A stretch of DNA of 64,000 bases, taken from NCBI RefSeq assembly GCF_025154075.1, contig NZ_JAOAMU010000001.1, positions 457,991 through 521,990 of the forward strand. Direction: 5' to 3'. Position numbers and translations under genes: made by a program. This stretch comes from Chryseobacterium herbae. GTDB lineage: Bacteria > Bacteroidota > Bacteroidia > Flavobacteriales > Weeksellaceae. Shown here piece after piece: positions 41,758 through 49,508 of the stretch. How positions within the stretch are numbered: position 1 is the stretch's first letter; every line of letters begins with the position of its first letter. Below the pieces are notes generated by a model that did no database searches, was not told the DNA's origin, and saw only the letters and a program-made list of their open reading frames with translations.

Positions 41758-42510
41758 CTAAAAAATATAATCCTTCATCCGCGAAGTCGCCATATCGTGC
41801 TCATTCACCCAGGTAAGAAGAGCATCGAGTTTGTCTTCCATTTTCTTTCCTGAAAAGAGGCTTCGGTAAAATGGAATATCGAATCGGTATTTTTTAAAAT
41901 CGGTGAACTGCCAGGAGTTTAGATAGATCAAAACAAAATCATCATTCTTCAGGGTTTCAAAAACCATACTCTGATAATAGTTCATCGGCAGGATCTGAAA
42001 CACAAAATCATTATACGGCAACTGACTGTAAGGTGAGATACTTTCAGGCACAATACTCAGTCCATCCTCTTCATTAATCTCGGTATCTCTTTTCAGTCTT
42101 TTAAACGGAAAAAGAATATCTGCATTATCGATATTGGAGACGTAATTAAACTCCAGCGATTTCAGATTTTCCTGAGGCAGCTTATAATCTTTTTGTCGAA
42201 TTCCTCTGACCTGTTTTTCCAGAAGATCCTGAATATTTTTTTTCACTTCTTCAATTTCCTGAAGATTTGAATTCAGATTATAAAAAGCAATTTCATGCCC
42301 TTTGGATGAAATTGCTTTTATTAAATTCTGCAGTTTTTCCGAGATAGAAATCTCCACAAAAAAACTGGCTTTGATGTCATGAATATCTAAAATCCGAAGA
42401 ATAGCTTTTGTATTATCTTCCGTGATCTTCAGTCTCTCTTCATCAGAAATCTGTACGCCGTTTTTAGCTTCAGCCTGTATATTTAAGACGTTAAAAGTCA
42501 ATAAAATCAT
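41758..42510 (-). CDS. Polysaccharide-deacetylase-like protein, degenerate active site
   Basis: A 250 aa protein. It opens MILLTFNVLNIQAEAKNG, where a NodB-type deacetylase would have TFDDG. ILRILDIHDIKASFFVEISIS...GHEIAFYNLNSNL follows the deacetylase pattern (xxLxxxxIKATFFV...GHEIxxH) but with Asn for His. The catalytic Asp-Asp and the H-x3-H metal ligands are thus missing. A non-enzymatic or altered function is inferred. The stop lies against a repeat block. Flavobacterial relatives exist as uncharacterised proteins, from memory. Confidence 0.65.
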   Translation of the reverse strand: MILLTFNVLNIQAEAKNGVQISDEERLKITEDNTKAILRILDIHDIKASFFVEISISEKLQNLIKAISSKGHEIAFYNLNSNLQEIEEVKKNIQDLLEKQVRGIRQKDYKLPQENLKSLEFNYVSNIDNADILFPFKRLKRDTEINEEDGLSIVPESISPYSQLPYNDFVFQILPMNYYQSMVFETLKNDDFVLIYLNSWQFTDFKKYRFDIPFYRSLFSGKKMEDKLDALLTWVNEHDMATSRMKDYIF

Positions 42511-42594
42511 TTAAATTAAATTTTAGATAACATTCATAATCATTTATAAATCAGATGTTAAAATAAAATTTATTTAAACATCAACTTTAAGTAA

Positions 42595-43560
42595 TTAATT
42601 TTTATTCAATTTCACCTTAAGATTCTTGATCATGTCCTTCGACATTTCAGAAATTCCGAAATCATAGGTCAGTCCCCAGTCCTTTTTAGCCACAGAATCG
42701 TCGATAGATGCCGGCCATGAATCTGCAATCGCCTGTCTGAAATCCGGTTTGTAATCGATCGTAAATTCCGGTATTTCTTTCTTGATTTCTTCGGCAAGTT
42801 CCTTCGGCGTAAATGACATTCCTCCTAAATTATAAGACGAACGAACCGTAAGACTTTCCTTCGGAGCTTCCATTAATTTCAATGTTGCGTTGATCGCATC
42901 ATCCATATAAAGCATCGGCATTCCTGTATCTTCAGAAATGAAACTTGTGTATTTCCCTTCCTCGATAGCTTCGTAAAAAATCTCAACAGCATAATCTGTA
43001 GTGCCACCTCCGGCAGGTGTTTTCCATGAAATTAGTCCCGGATATCTGATACTTCTTACATCTACTCCATACTTATCGAAATAATATTCGCACCACTTCT
43101 CTCCTGCCATTTTCGAAATTCCGTACACCGTAGTAGGATTTAAAACTACATCCTGCGCTACATCATGTTTCGGAATTCCTTTCCCGAACACAGCGATTGA
43201 ACTAGGCCAGAAGATCTTTTTAAGAAGCCCTTCTTTTGCCATTTCACAAAAATGAAGAAGAGGTTCAAGATTCAATTTCCAGGCGAAAATAGGCTGCTTT
43301 TCTGAAGTTCCTGATAAAAGCGACGCCAGGTGGTACACTGTAGTGATCTCATAATCTTTGATCACCTGTCTTACCAGCTGCGTATTGGTAACATCCATTC
43401 TTTCGTAATGTCCGGCAGCGGTAATTCCCTTTTGCCATCTGTCCAATCCTGATGCTACTACATTATCAGCTCCGTGAATTTCAACTAGTCTGTTGGTCAA
43501 TTCGGTGCCGATCTGTCCCAGAGCACCTGTAATCAATATTCTTTCCGTATAGGATTCCAT
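42595..43560 (-). CDS. NAD-dependent epimerase/dehydratase, SDR-type L-threonine 3-dehydrogenase
   Basis: A 321 aa extended-SDR protein. NAD motif ITGALGQIGTEL, catalytic Tyr-Lys in TTVYGISKMAGEKW, and PGLISWKTPAGGGTTDYAVEIFY, which is characteristic of the epimerase-like threonine dehydrogenases. It would oxidise threonine to 2-amino-3-ketobutyrate, feeding glycine metabolism. No kbl is adjacent, so the pathway is inferred from the family. Monocistronic. Confidence 0.88.
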   Translation of the reverse strand: MESYTERILITGALGQIGTELTNRLVEIHGADNVVASGLDRWQKGITAAGHYERMDVTNTQLVRQVIKDYEITTVYHLASLLSGTSEKQPIFAWKLNLEPLLHFCEMAKEGLLKKIFWPSSIAVFGKGIPKHDVAQDVVLNPTTVYGISKMAGEKWCEYYFDKYGVDVRSIRYPGLISWKTPAGGGTTDYAVEIFYEAIEEGKYTSFISEDTGMPMLYMDDAINATLKLMEAPKESLTVRSSYNLGGMSFTPKELAEEIKKEIPEFTIDYKPDFRQAIADSWPASIDDSVAKKDWGLTYDFGISEMSKDMIKNLKVKLNKN

Positions 43561-43811
43561 TTTTAGATATTTTTTTTAGAGTTGTACAAAAGTAAAAAAA
43601 TCATGCTTATCATAATAATAAAGCTGCGGTTAAAAACAGATTCTGAATAACTGTCAGGAAAAAATAATATTTAAGAGAAACCAATCATATTGACTATTCA
43701 ATAAAAATTCATCAAAAAATACCTGACTCAATCTTCTTTTTCTCTATTAATAGCTTCATACATAGATATTCCATTTGTTTAACCAGCAACTATTTACATT
43801 AAAAAATTATC

Positions 43812-43819
43812 TACTTTTG
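43812..43819 (+). promoter_or_regulatory. -7 promoter element for ggt
   Basis: TACTTTTG matches TAnnTTTG, 16 bp before the ggt ATG. Confidence 0.5.
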
Positions 43820-43835
43820 TTCTAAACAAAATCTT

Positions 43836-45524
43836 ATGAAGAAGCTTTTTATTGCAGCAGTGCTGTTTGGCGGTCATATGTACTGGGCTCAGTTCACTGA
43901 TTTCAACATTATCAAGGAAGTAAAAATAAAAAATAAAGGCGCAGTGGTATCTGCTCATCCCCTAGCAAGTGAAGCAGGTGCAAAAATGATGAAGATGGGT
44001 GGAAATGCCTATGATGCTGTTGTTGCGACCCAATATGCGCTTGCCGTCGTTTATCCTCAGGCTGGAAATATCGGCGGTGGCGGTTTTTTAGTGGGAGTTA
44101 AAAATAATGGTGAAAAATTCACATTGGATTACAGAGAAACAGCTCCCAGGAAAGCCTCAAGGGACATGTACGTTGACAAAAATGGAAAAGCCAATACAGA
44201 TCTTTCTCAATACGGAAGGCTCGCTGTAGGGATACCGGGAAGTATCGCTGGGTTTTATGCCACCTTGAAATATTGTAAACTTCCGATGGACAAAATCATC
44301 CAGCCAGCGATTGATTTAGCGGAAAAAGGGTTTGCCATCACAGAAATGGAAGCTGAAATGCTGAATACCCACAAAGAAAAATTCCTTAAACATAATACAT
44401 CAGCTATCGCTTTTGTAAAAGATACTCCATGGAAATCGGGTGATATTCTGATACAGAAAGAACTGGCTGCTACGCTTAAATTAATTCAGAAACAGGGCGC
44501 AAAAGGATTTTACGAAGGAAAAACAGCTGAGCTTATGGTTTCCGAAATGAAAAAAGGAAACGGGATCATGACTTTGGAAGATCTCAAAAATTATAAAGCA
44601 GCAGAAAGAAAACCTTTGGAATTTGATTATAAAGGAAGCCGAGTGGTTACCATGCCTTTGCCTTCCAGCGGTGGTGTATTGCTTGCCCAAATGCTTACCA
44701 TGGCCGGATATGAAAATCTGGAAAAGTATCAGCAGAATTCAACGGAAGCTGTACAGATCATGACGGAAGCGGAAAGAAGAGCTTTTGCAGACAGAGCAGA
44801 ATATATGGGTGATCCTGATTTCATTGAAGATAAAACCACTTATCTGACTTCCGATGCATATTTGAAAAGCAGATGGAAAAGTTTTAGTTTCAACAAAGCC
44901 ACACCGAGCTCTGAGGTAGGAAAAATCATCAGCCAACCGAATGAATCTACGCAAACCACTCATATTTCCGTGATCGATAAAGACGGAAACGCCGCTTCTG
45001 TGACGACTACCCTTAACGGATATTATGGAAGTAAAGTTGTGGTTTCAGGAGCAGGATTTTTTTTAAATAATGAAATGGATGACTTTTCTATCAAACCGGG
45101 AGTTCCAAATATGTTCGGAGCTGTTGGCGGAGAGGCCAATTCTATTCAGCCTAACAAAAGAATGCTTTCTTCTATGACTCCTACGATCCTGCTTAAAAAC
45201 GGAAAACCTTATATGGTGGTGGGAACTCCCGGAGGAACTACCATTCCTACATCAGTTTATCAATCGATTGTAAATGTGGTAGATTTTAAACTGAATGCCA
45301 ATATCTCTGTGAATGCTCCGAAATTCCATCATCAGTGGCTTCCGGAAAAAATAACGGTAGAAAATAATTTTCCTGAAAGTACGATTTCAGCCCTGAAAAG
45401 CAAAAATTATGTGATCGAAAAAATAAAATACATCGGAAAAACAGAACTGATTCTGATGGACGACAATGGAAACATTCATGCTGTGGCAGATGGCCGCGGA
45501 GATGATTCTGTTGCGGTAGAATAA
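43836..45524 (+). CDS. ggt: Gamma-glutamyltransferase
   Basis: A 562 aa periplasmic Ntn-hydrolase precursor. Signal peptide MKKLFIAAVLFGGHMYWAQ. Autocleavage should occur before Thr374 in STQTTHISV, giving large and small subunits. GNAYDAVVATQYALAVVYP and DYRETAPRKAS bind the glutamyl group, and PNKRMLSSMTPTILLK with GTPGGTTIPTSVYQ are in the small subunit. It hydrolyses or transfers the gamma-glutamyl of glutathione and related compounds. A long-stem hairpin follows. Confidence 0.95.
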   Translation: MKKLFIAAVLFGGHMYWAQFTDFNIIKEVKIKNKGAVVSAHPLASEAGAKMMKMGGNAYDAVVATQYALAVVYPQAGNIGGGGFLVGVKNNGEKFTLDYRETAPRKASRDMYVDKNGKANTDLSQYGRLAVGIPGSIAGFYATLKYCKLPMDKIIQPAIDLAEKGFAITEMEAEMLNTHKEKFLKHNTSAIAFVKDTPWKSGDILIQKELAATLKLIQKQGAKGFYEGKTAELMVSEMKKGNGIMTLEDLKNYKAAERKPLEFDYKGSRVVTMPLPSSGGVLLAQMLTMAGYENLEKYQQNSTEAVQIMTEAERRAFADRAEYMGDPDFIEDKTTYLTSDAYLKSRWKSFSFNKATPSSEVGKIISQPNESTQTTHISVIDKDGNAASVTTTLNGYYGSKVVVSGAGFFLNNEMDDFSIKPGVPNMFGAVGGEANSIQPNKRMLSSMTPTILLKNGKPYMVVGTPGGTTIPTSVYQSIVNVVDFKLNANISVNAPKFHHQWLPEKITVENNFPESTISALKSKNYVIEKIKYIGKTELILMDDNGNIHAVADGRGDDSVAVE

Positions 45525-45544
45525 ATTGAGTTATAAATGCTATT

Positions 45545-45611
45545 AATGCTTCGACTCCGCTCAGCATGACAACGTTGATAAGTACGTCATGCTGAGCGGA
45601 GTCGAAGCATT
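45545..45611 (+). terminator. 26-bp perfect hairpin, dispersed-repeat terminator
   Basis: A perfect 26-bp stem (45545-45570 with 45586-45611), 15-nt loop, and a T-run after it. It contains CTTCGACTCCGCTCAGCATG and its complement, a sequence that I recall as widely repeated in many bacterial genomes. It serves as the ggt terminator. Long for an intrinsic terminator. Confidence 0.85.
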
Positions 45612-45792
45612 TTTTGTTGCTGTAGCCATATTCAATCATAAGACTAAAATAACAATTGAAAACTTCCCAATCCTCCATCTCCCATCTTCCTTTCTTCCAT
45701 CTTCTCTCAAAACCATCAATTTAACTGACTTTTGTCATGTTTTAAGATAAAAATTCTTAATTTTCCGGCTTCAAAATCTAAAAAAGAATCCT

Positions 45793-47073
45793 TTGAAATC
45801 GAAACCACTTTATCATCAGCTTTATTTTCAAGTCATTATAGCCATAGCAGCCGGTATCCTTTTAGGAAGGTTTTATCCCGAATTAGGTGAAAAAATGAAA
45901 CCACTCGGCGACGGGTTCATCAAACTGGTGAAAATGATTATCGCTCCGGTGATTTTTATTACCCTGACTTTAGGAATTGCTCATATGACTGATCTCAAAA
46001 AAGTCGGCCGTATCGCTGTAAAAGCAATGATTTATTTCTTTACGTTCTCGACTTTGGCTCTGATCATCGGATTAATCGTCGGAAATCTTCTACAGCCGGG
46101 ACACGGCTTAAATATTGACCCCGCTACTCTATCCGGCGATGTTTCGCAATATCAGCAAAAGGCTCACGACTCTACCCTGACCGGTTTTATCATGAATATT
46201 ATTCCTGAAACACTTTTCAGTCCACTTGTTGGTGAAAATATACTTCAGGTACTTCTTATAGCTATTTTAATGGGTATTGCTCTGGTTTTAACCAAAGAGA
46301 AAAGTCAGAAAGTGACTGATTTCCTGCAGGATTTATCTACTCCTATTTTCAAAATTGTCCATATGCTGATGAAACTAGCTCCTATCGGGGCTTTTGGAGC
46401 AATGGCCTTCACCATCGGAAAATATGGTCTTCACTCGGTACTGAACCTGATATTTCTAGTAGGAACTTTCTATATTACGTCTGCCCTTTTCGTGGTATTG
46501 GTTTTGGGAGCGGTGGCCTGGTACAACGGATTCAGTATTTTTAAACTGATGTTTTATCTGAAAGAGGAACTTCTATTGGTTTTAGGAACCAGTTCTTCAG
46601 AATCCGCACTTCCGGGAATTATGGAAAAGCTAGAAAAGGCCGGTTGTTCGAGAGCTATTGTGGGACTGGTAGTTCCTACCGGATATTCCTTCAACCTGGA
46701 TGGCACCAATATTTATATGACACTCGCTTCTCTATTTATCGCTCAGGCTCTGAATATTGATCTTCCTTTAGAAAAACAGTTAATGTTGCTTTTGGTAGCA
46801 ATGTTAAGTTCAAAAGGAGCCGCAGGAGTTACAGGAGCAGGATTTGTGACACTAGCTGCAACATTGGCTGTCGTTCCCGAAATCCCGATTGCAGGAATGA
46901 CTTTGATACTGGGAATTGACAAATTTATGAGCGAATGCAGAGCTTTAACGAACGTTGTTGGAAATTCTGTGGCTACGGTAGTTGTTGCCAACTGGGAAAA
47001 GCAGCTGGATAAGGAGCAGCTACAGTATTGTCTGAATCATCCGGCTGAGATTGAGAAGAAGCTGGAAGTTTGA
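45793..47073 (+). CDS. Dicarboxylate/amino acid:cation symporter (DAACS), TTG start
   Basis: A 426 aa SLC1-type symporter. Eight TM segments plus hairpins: [21 protein letters not shown] (HP1 SSS motif), [19 protein letters not shown] (TM7) and [19 protein letters not shown] (TM8). It takes up dicarboxylates or glutamate/aspartate with Na+ or H+. The frame begins at TTG 45793 (TTG AAA TCG AAA CCA), which matches relatives starting MKSKPLY. No ATG precedes it in frame nearby. Confidence 0.9.
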   Translation: MKSKPLYHQLYFQVIIAIAAGILLGRFYPELGEKMKPLGDGFIKLVKMIIAPVIFITLTLGIAHMTDLKKVGRIAVKAMIYFFTFSTLALIIGLIVGNLLQPGHGLNIDPATLSGDVSQYQQKAHDSTLTGFIMNIIPETLFSPLVGENILQVLLIAILMGIALVLTKEKSQKVTDFLQDLSTPIFKIVHMLMKLAPIGAFGAMAFTIGKYGLHSVLNLIFLVGTFYITSALFVVLVLGAVAWYNGFSIFKLMFYLKEELLLVLGTSSSESALPGIMEKLEKAGCSRAIVGLVVPTGYSFNLDGTNIYMTLASLFIAQALNIDLPLEKQLMLLLVAMLSSKGAAGVTGAGFVTLAATLAVVPEIPIAGMTLILGIDKFMSECRALTNVVGNSVATVVVANWEKQLDKEQLQYCLNHPAEIEKKLEV

Positions 47074-47120
47074 TGGTTTTCCGTTTAGGTTTTTGGTACT
47101 TTAATATTTTATTATTCAGA
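47074..47120. other. Short AT-rich spacer after symporter gene
   Basis: The 613 bp gap 47074-47686 is annotated in parts: a TIR-like element at 47121-47314, an AT-rich stretch 47315-47490 without recognised content, a TTAACCACAGAT tract near 47500, and the GGCTAAAGCC repeat at 47585-47655. Confidence 0.4.
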
Positions 47121-47314
47121 TGGTTGGAAAAGCGCAAAAGGCGCAAAGCCCGATTAAAAATACGAATATTTTAAGGCGCAAGAAAATCAAAGATTTTCAG
47201 CCAGGAAGAAATGTGAACGATCAATATAACACAATCAATTTTATCGCAGATAAAATCCTAGCGCCTTAAAGCATAATCTTTTTAAATTTCTTTGCGGCTT
47301 TGCGATTAAACCAA
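47121..47314. repeat. TIR-bounded non-coding dispersed element, copy 2
   Basis: Related to the element at 665-862. Shared blocks include GAATATTTTAAGGCGCAA, AAATCAAAGATTTT, CAATTTTATCGCAGATAA and AAAATCCTAGCGCCTTA. The ends are imperfect inverted repeats of GGTTGGAAAAGCGCAAAAGG and the complement of CTTTGCGGCTTTGCGATTAA. No ORF. Confidence 0.65.
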
Positions 47315-47584
47315 TTTAATACTTCCTTAAATAAATTACCATTTCATTAAAACAAGATTAGAAAGAGCTTTGTGCTAAAAATTTATTGAAATAAAAAGTT
47401 TTACCTTACAAAGGGCAGTTAACACTCAGCAAAATTTATCGTAAAACAAAATGTAGGTTTTAGCATTAAGAAATAAATAGAATTTAAACTAATTATTCTT
47501 TTTAACCACAGATGACAAAGATTCTCACGTATGATGACAGTAAATATTTTTGTGATTGTTCGTGTAACTTGTGTTTTAATTTTT

Positions 47585-47655
47585 AGATTTTGGCTAAAGC
47601 CGAATGAATAAGGGTTTATTTGTAAGGCGGGCTAAAGCCCACCCCTATTGAATTT
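47585..47655. repeat. GGCTAAAGCC palindromic repeat pair
   Basis: TTTGGCTAAAGCCGAATGAATAAGG (25 bp from ~47589) and GCGGGCTAAAGCCCACC (~47626-47642) each contain the palindromic core GGCTAAAGCC. This looks like a dispersed intergenic repeat. It is upstream of nothing transcribed rightwards and 3' of the lipid kinase gene. Confidence 0.5.
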
Positions 47656-47686
47656 CAAAATGATCGTTTTTGCCTTTACCTTTATC

Positions 47687-48538
47687 TTATACTAAAATAT
47701 TCAGACTTGCGGGCAATACCTTCACATGAACCGGTGATTCTATTTTATTAAATTCACCATCGAGATGCCAGTTTTTGGTGGTTACTTTGAATGAAATTTC
47801 TGAAACGGGAAGATAGGTTACATATTCGTCATCCTTCAGTCTTTTGGTAAACATTCTGAAGGCAAAAAGAGCGGAATAGGTCAGCGGGAATTTCTTCACC
47901 AGTACCATATCAACCAATCCGTCACTTTTACTCGCGTTGGGAGCAATGTAAGCGTTATTTCCGAACTGACGGGTGTTAGCGATATTCAGCATCAGGTATC
48001 TTCCGTTGTACTGTTGGTAAGCTTCGTCGGTAAATTTAACCTTGATGGGTTTATAATTAAAGAATGTCTTCAGAGAGACTTTGATGTAATTTTTGAATCC
48101 ACGGGTAGTTTTTTCAAACTCTTTGACTACTTTTCCATCAAACCCGGTGCCTGAAACGTTGATCGACAGTCTCTCATTTACTGTAAAAGTATCAATCTTC
48201 CTGAATGCTTTCGCTTTAATTTTCTCCAGAAGTTCATCCAGATTTTTATTAAATTTAGTCTCATTGGAAAAGCCATTCCCCGATCCTGCAGGAAATATAG
48301 CCAGAATTTTTTCTGTATTAATAAGATTTCTCGCCACAGTGGAGATCGTTCCGTCACCACCTATAGCAACAAAAATATCGACCTTGTCAAAATTAGCCTT
48401 AATAAAATCATCTGTCCCCGGAATAGATTCAGAGATATAATACAAAGGGTTGTCAACCTTTTTTTTGAGTTCGTCAAGAAACGGCTGATAATTTTTTTTG
48501 GCCGAAAAGGGATTAATGATAAAAGCTGCTTTCTCCAT
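47687..48538 (-). CDS. Diacylglycerol/lipid kinase family protein (YegS-like)
   Basis: A 283 aa soluble kinase. AAFIINPFSAKK at the N-terminus, IFVAIGGDGTISTVARNLI (nucleotide-binding GGDGT) and FPAGSGNGFSNE match the DAGK catalytic domain; NWHLDGEF near the C-terminus is also conserved. It phosphorylates a lipid, unidentified here. ATG 48538 is preferred because the longer frame from 48577 would begin inside the terminator hairpin of the upstream gene. Confidence 0.9.
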   Translation of the reverse strand: MEKAAFIINPFSAKKNYQPFLDELKKKVDNPLYYISESIPGTDDFIKANFDKVDIFVAIGGDGTISTVARNLINTEKILAIFPAGSGNGFSNETKFNKNLDELLEKIKAKAFRKIDTFTVNERLSINVSGTGFDGKVVKEFEKTTRGFKNYIKVSLKTFFNYKPIKVKFTDEAYQQYNGRYLMLNIANTRQFGNNAYIAPNASKSDGLVDMVLVKKFPLTYSALFAFRMFTKRLKDDEYVTYLPVSEISFKVTTKNWHLDGEFNKIESPVHVKVLPASLNILV

Positions 48539-48554
48539 TACCGCAAAAATAGAA

Positions 48555-48578
48555 AATGCTTCCTGATCCGGAAGCATT
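48555..48578 (-). terminator. Terminator of DUF3298 gene
   Basis: Perfect 9-bp stem AATGCTTCC (48555-48563) / GGAAGCATT (48570-48578), T-rich on the minus-strand 3' side. Confidence 0.8.
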
Positions 48579-48581
48579 AAT

Positions 48582-49409
48582 TTACTTTATTTTCATTCTT
48601 TCTTTAAATTCTGCATTCAAAGTTCCCTTCAATTCATCCCAGGAAACCGGAATAACAATATCTCCTGCTGCAAAAGCGGCAATTTCGTACGGGCTGTAAT
48701 GGAAATACAGGTTCTTCTGATCAAAATAGAAATTATTCGTGGCCGGAATCACTTCTACCAGCAGCATTTCTGAGTTTTTCACTTCTCCTTCAGCATCTGT
48801 TGTTCCACTTTTTACTTTATTAAGATTCTTCATCAACAGCGCTTCCAGTTTGGCTTTCGGCATGGAAGTCACATCTTTAAGTTCCAGTTTTCTATTGTTT
48901 TTAAGATCAAAAACTCTTTCTGAAAATCCAAAATTATCGTGGGCACCGCCTTCATATGAGCTCCATACATATCCGATATGCATATAATCATTCTCATTAG
49001 AGATCAAATCCATATAGGAATTGGTGTACCAGCTTTGGGCATACGAGACATCTGAAATCCAGTCTTTGCTTTCACTTTTCGTTGATTTGAAGTATTCATT
49101 TTTCTGATTATCAAGGTAGGCTTGCAGTCCTTTTTCAGAAAAGTCATTTATTCCCTGCTCATGAAAATAGATACTGTCTAATAATTTTTTTTCTTTCAAA
49201 GTTGGAAAAACGAGCAATTTTGAAGTAAATTTCACACTCAATGAGTCTGCAATCTTTGAAGAATCACTTACTTTTACAGAATCCACTGCAAATTTTTCAG
49301 GCTGCGCTGTCTCCATTTTATCAGAAGGTGCAGCTGTATTTTCCGCCTTTTTACAAGCTGAAAAAGCAAGAAAAGAAGAAACTGCCAGAACGGCAATCAT
49401 ATTTTTCAT
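48582..49409 (-). CDS. DUF3298-type lipoprotein
   Basis: A 275 aa lipoprotein. Signal peptide with lipobox AFSACKK (Cys about residue 19), a Ser/Lys-rich linker, then a domain with SYMDLISNENDYMHIGYVWSSYEGGAHDNFG, FDLKNNRKLELKDV and a C-terminal NLYFHYSPYEIAAFAAGDIVIPVSWDEL. This is the PdaC/DUF3298 (RsiV-like) pattern of envelope proteins. Function unknown here; no sigma factor is adjacent. Confidence 0.85.
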   Translation of the reverse strand: MKNMIAVLAVSSFLAFSACKKAENTAAPSDKMETAQPEKFAVDSVKVSDSSKIADSLSVKFTSKLLVFPTLKEKKLLDSIYFHEQGINDFSEKGLQAYLDNQKNEYFKSTKSESKDWISDVSYAQSWYTNSYMDLISNENDYMHIGYVWSSYEGGAHDNFGFSERVFDLKNNRKLELKDVTSMPKAKLEALLMKNLNKVKSGTTDAEGEVKNSEMLLVEVIPATNNFYFDQKNLYFHYSPYEIAAFAAGDIVIPVSWDELKGTLNAEFKERMKIK

Positions 49410-49434
49410 AATTTATTTTTCTATTGCTAATACA

Positions 49435-49461
49435 AAAACCATTCAAAAAATGAATGGTTTT
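49435..49461 (-). terminator. Terminator of DUF3857 cluster
   Basis: Perfect 11-bp stem AAAACCATTCA (49435-49445) / TGAATGGTTTT (49451-49461) downstream of the last DUF3857 gene. Confidence 0.88.
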
Positions 49462-49508
49462 GTAAATTTATTTTTATTTGATGTAAAAATCTAAACAGAA
49501 ATAGTCTT

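Noticed and set aside
41605..41853. 82-codon plus-strand frame
   Set aside because: It runs through heptamer repeats and the end of the opposite-strand gene, with no protein-like pattern.
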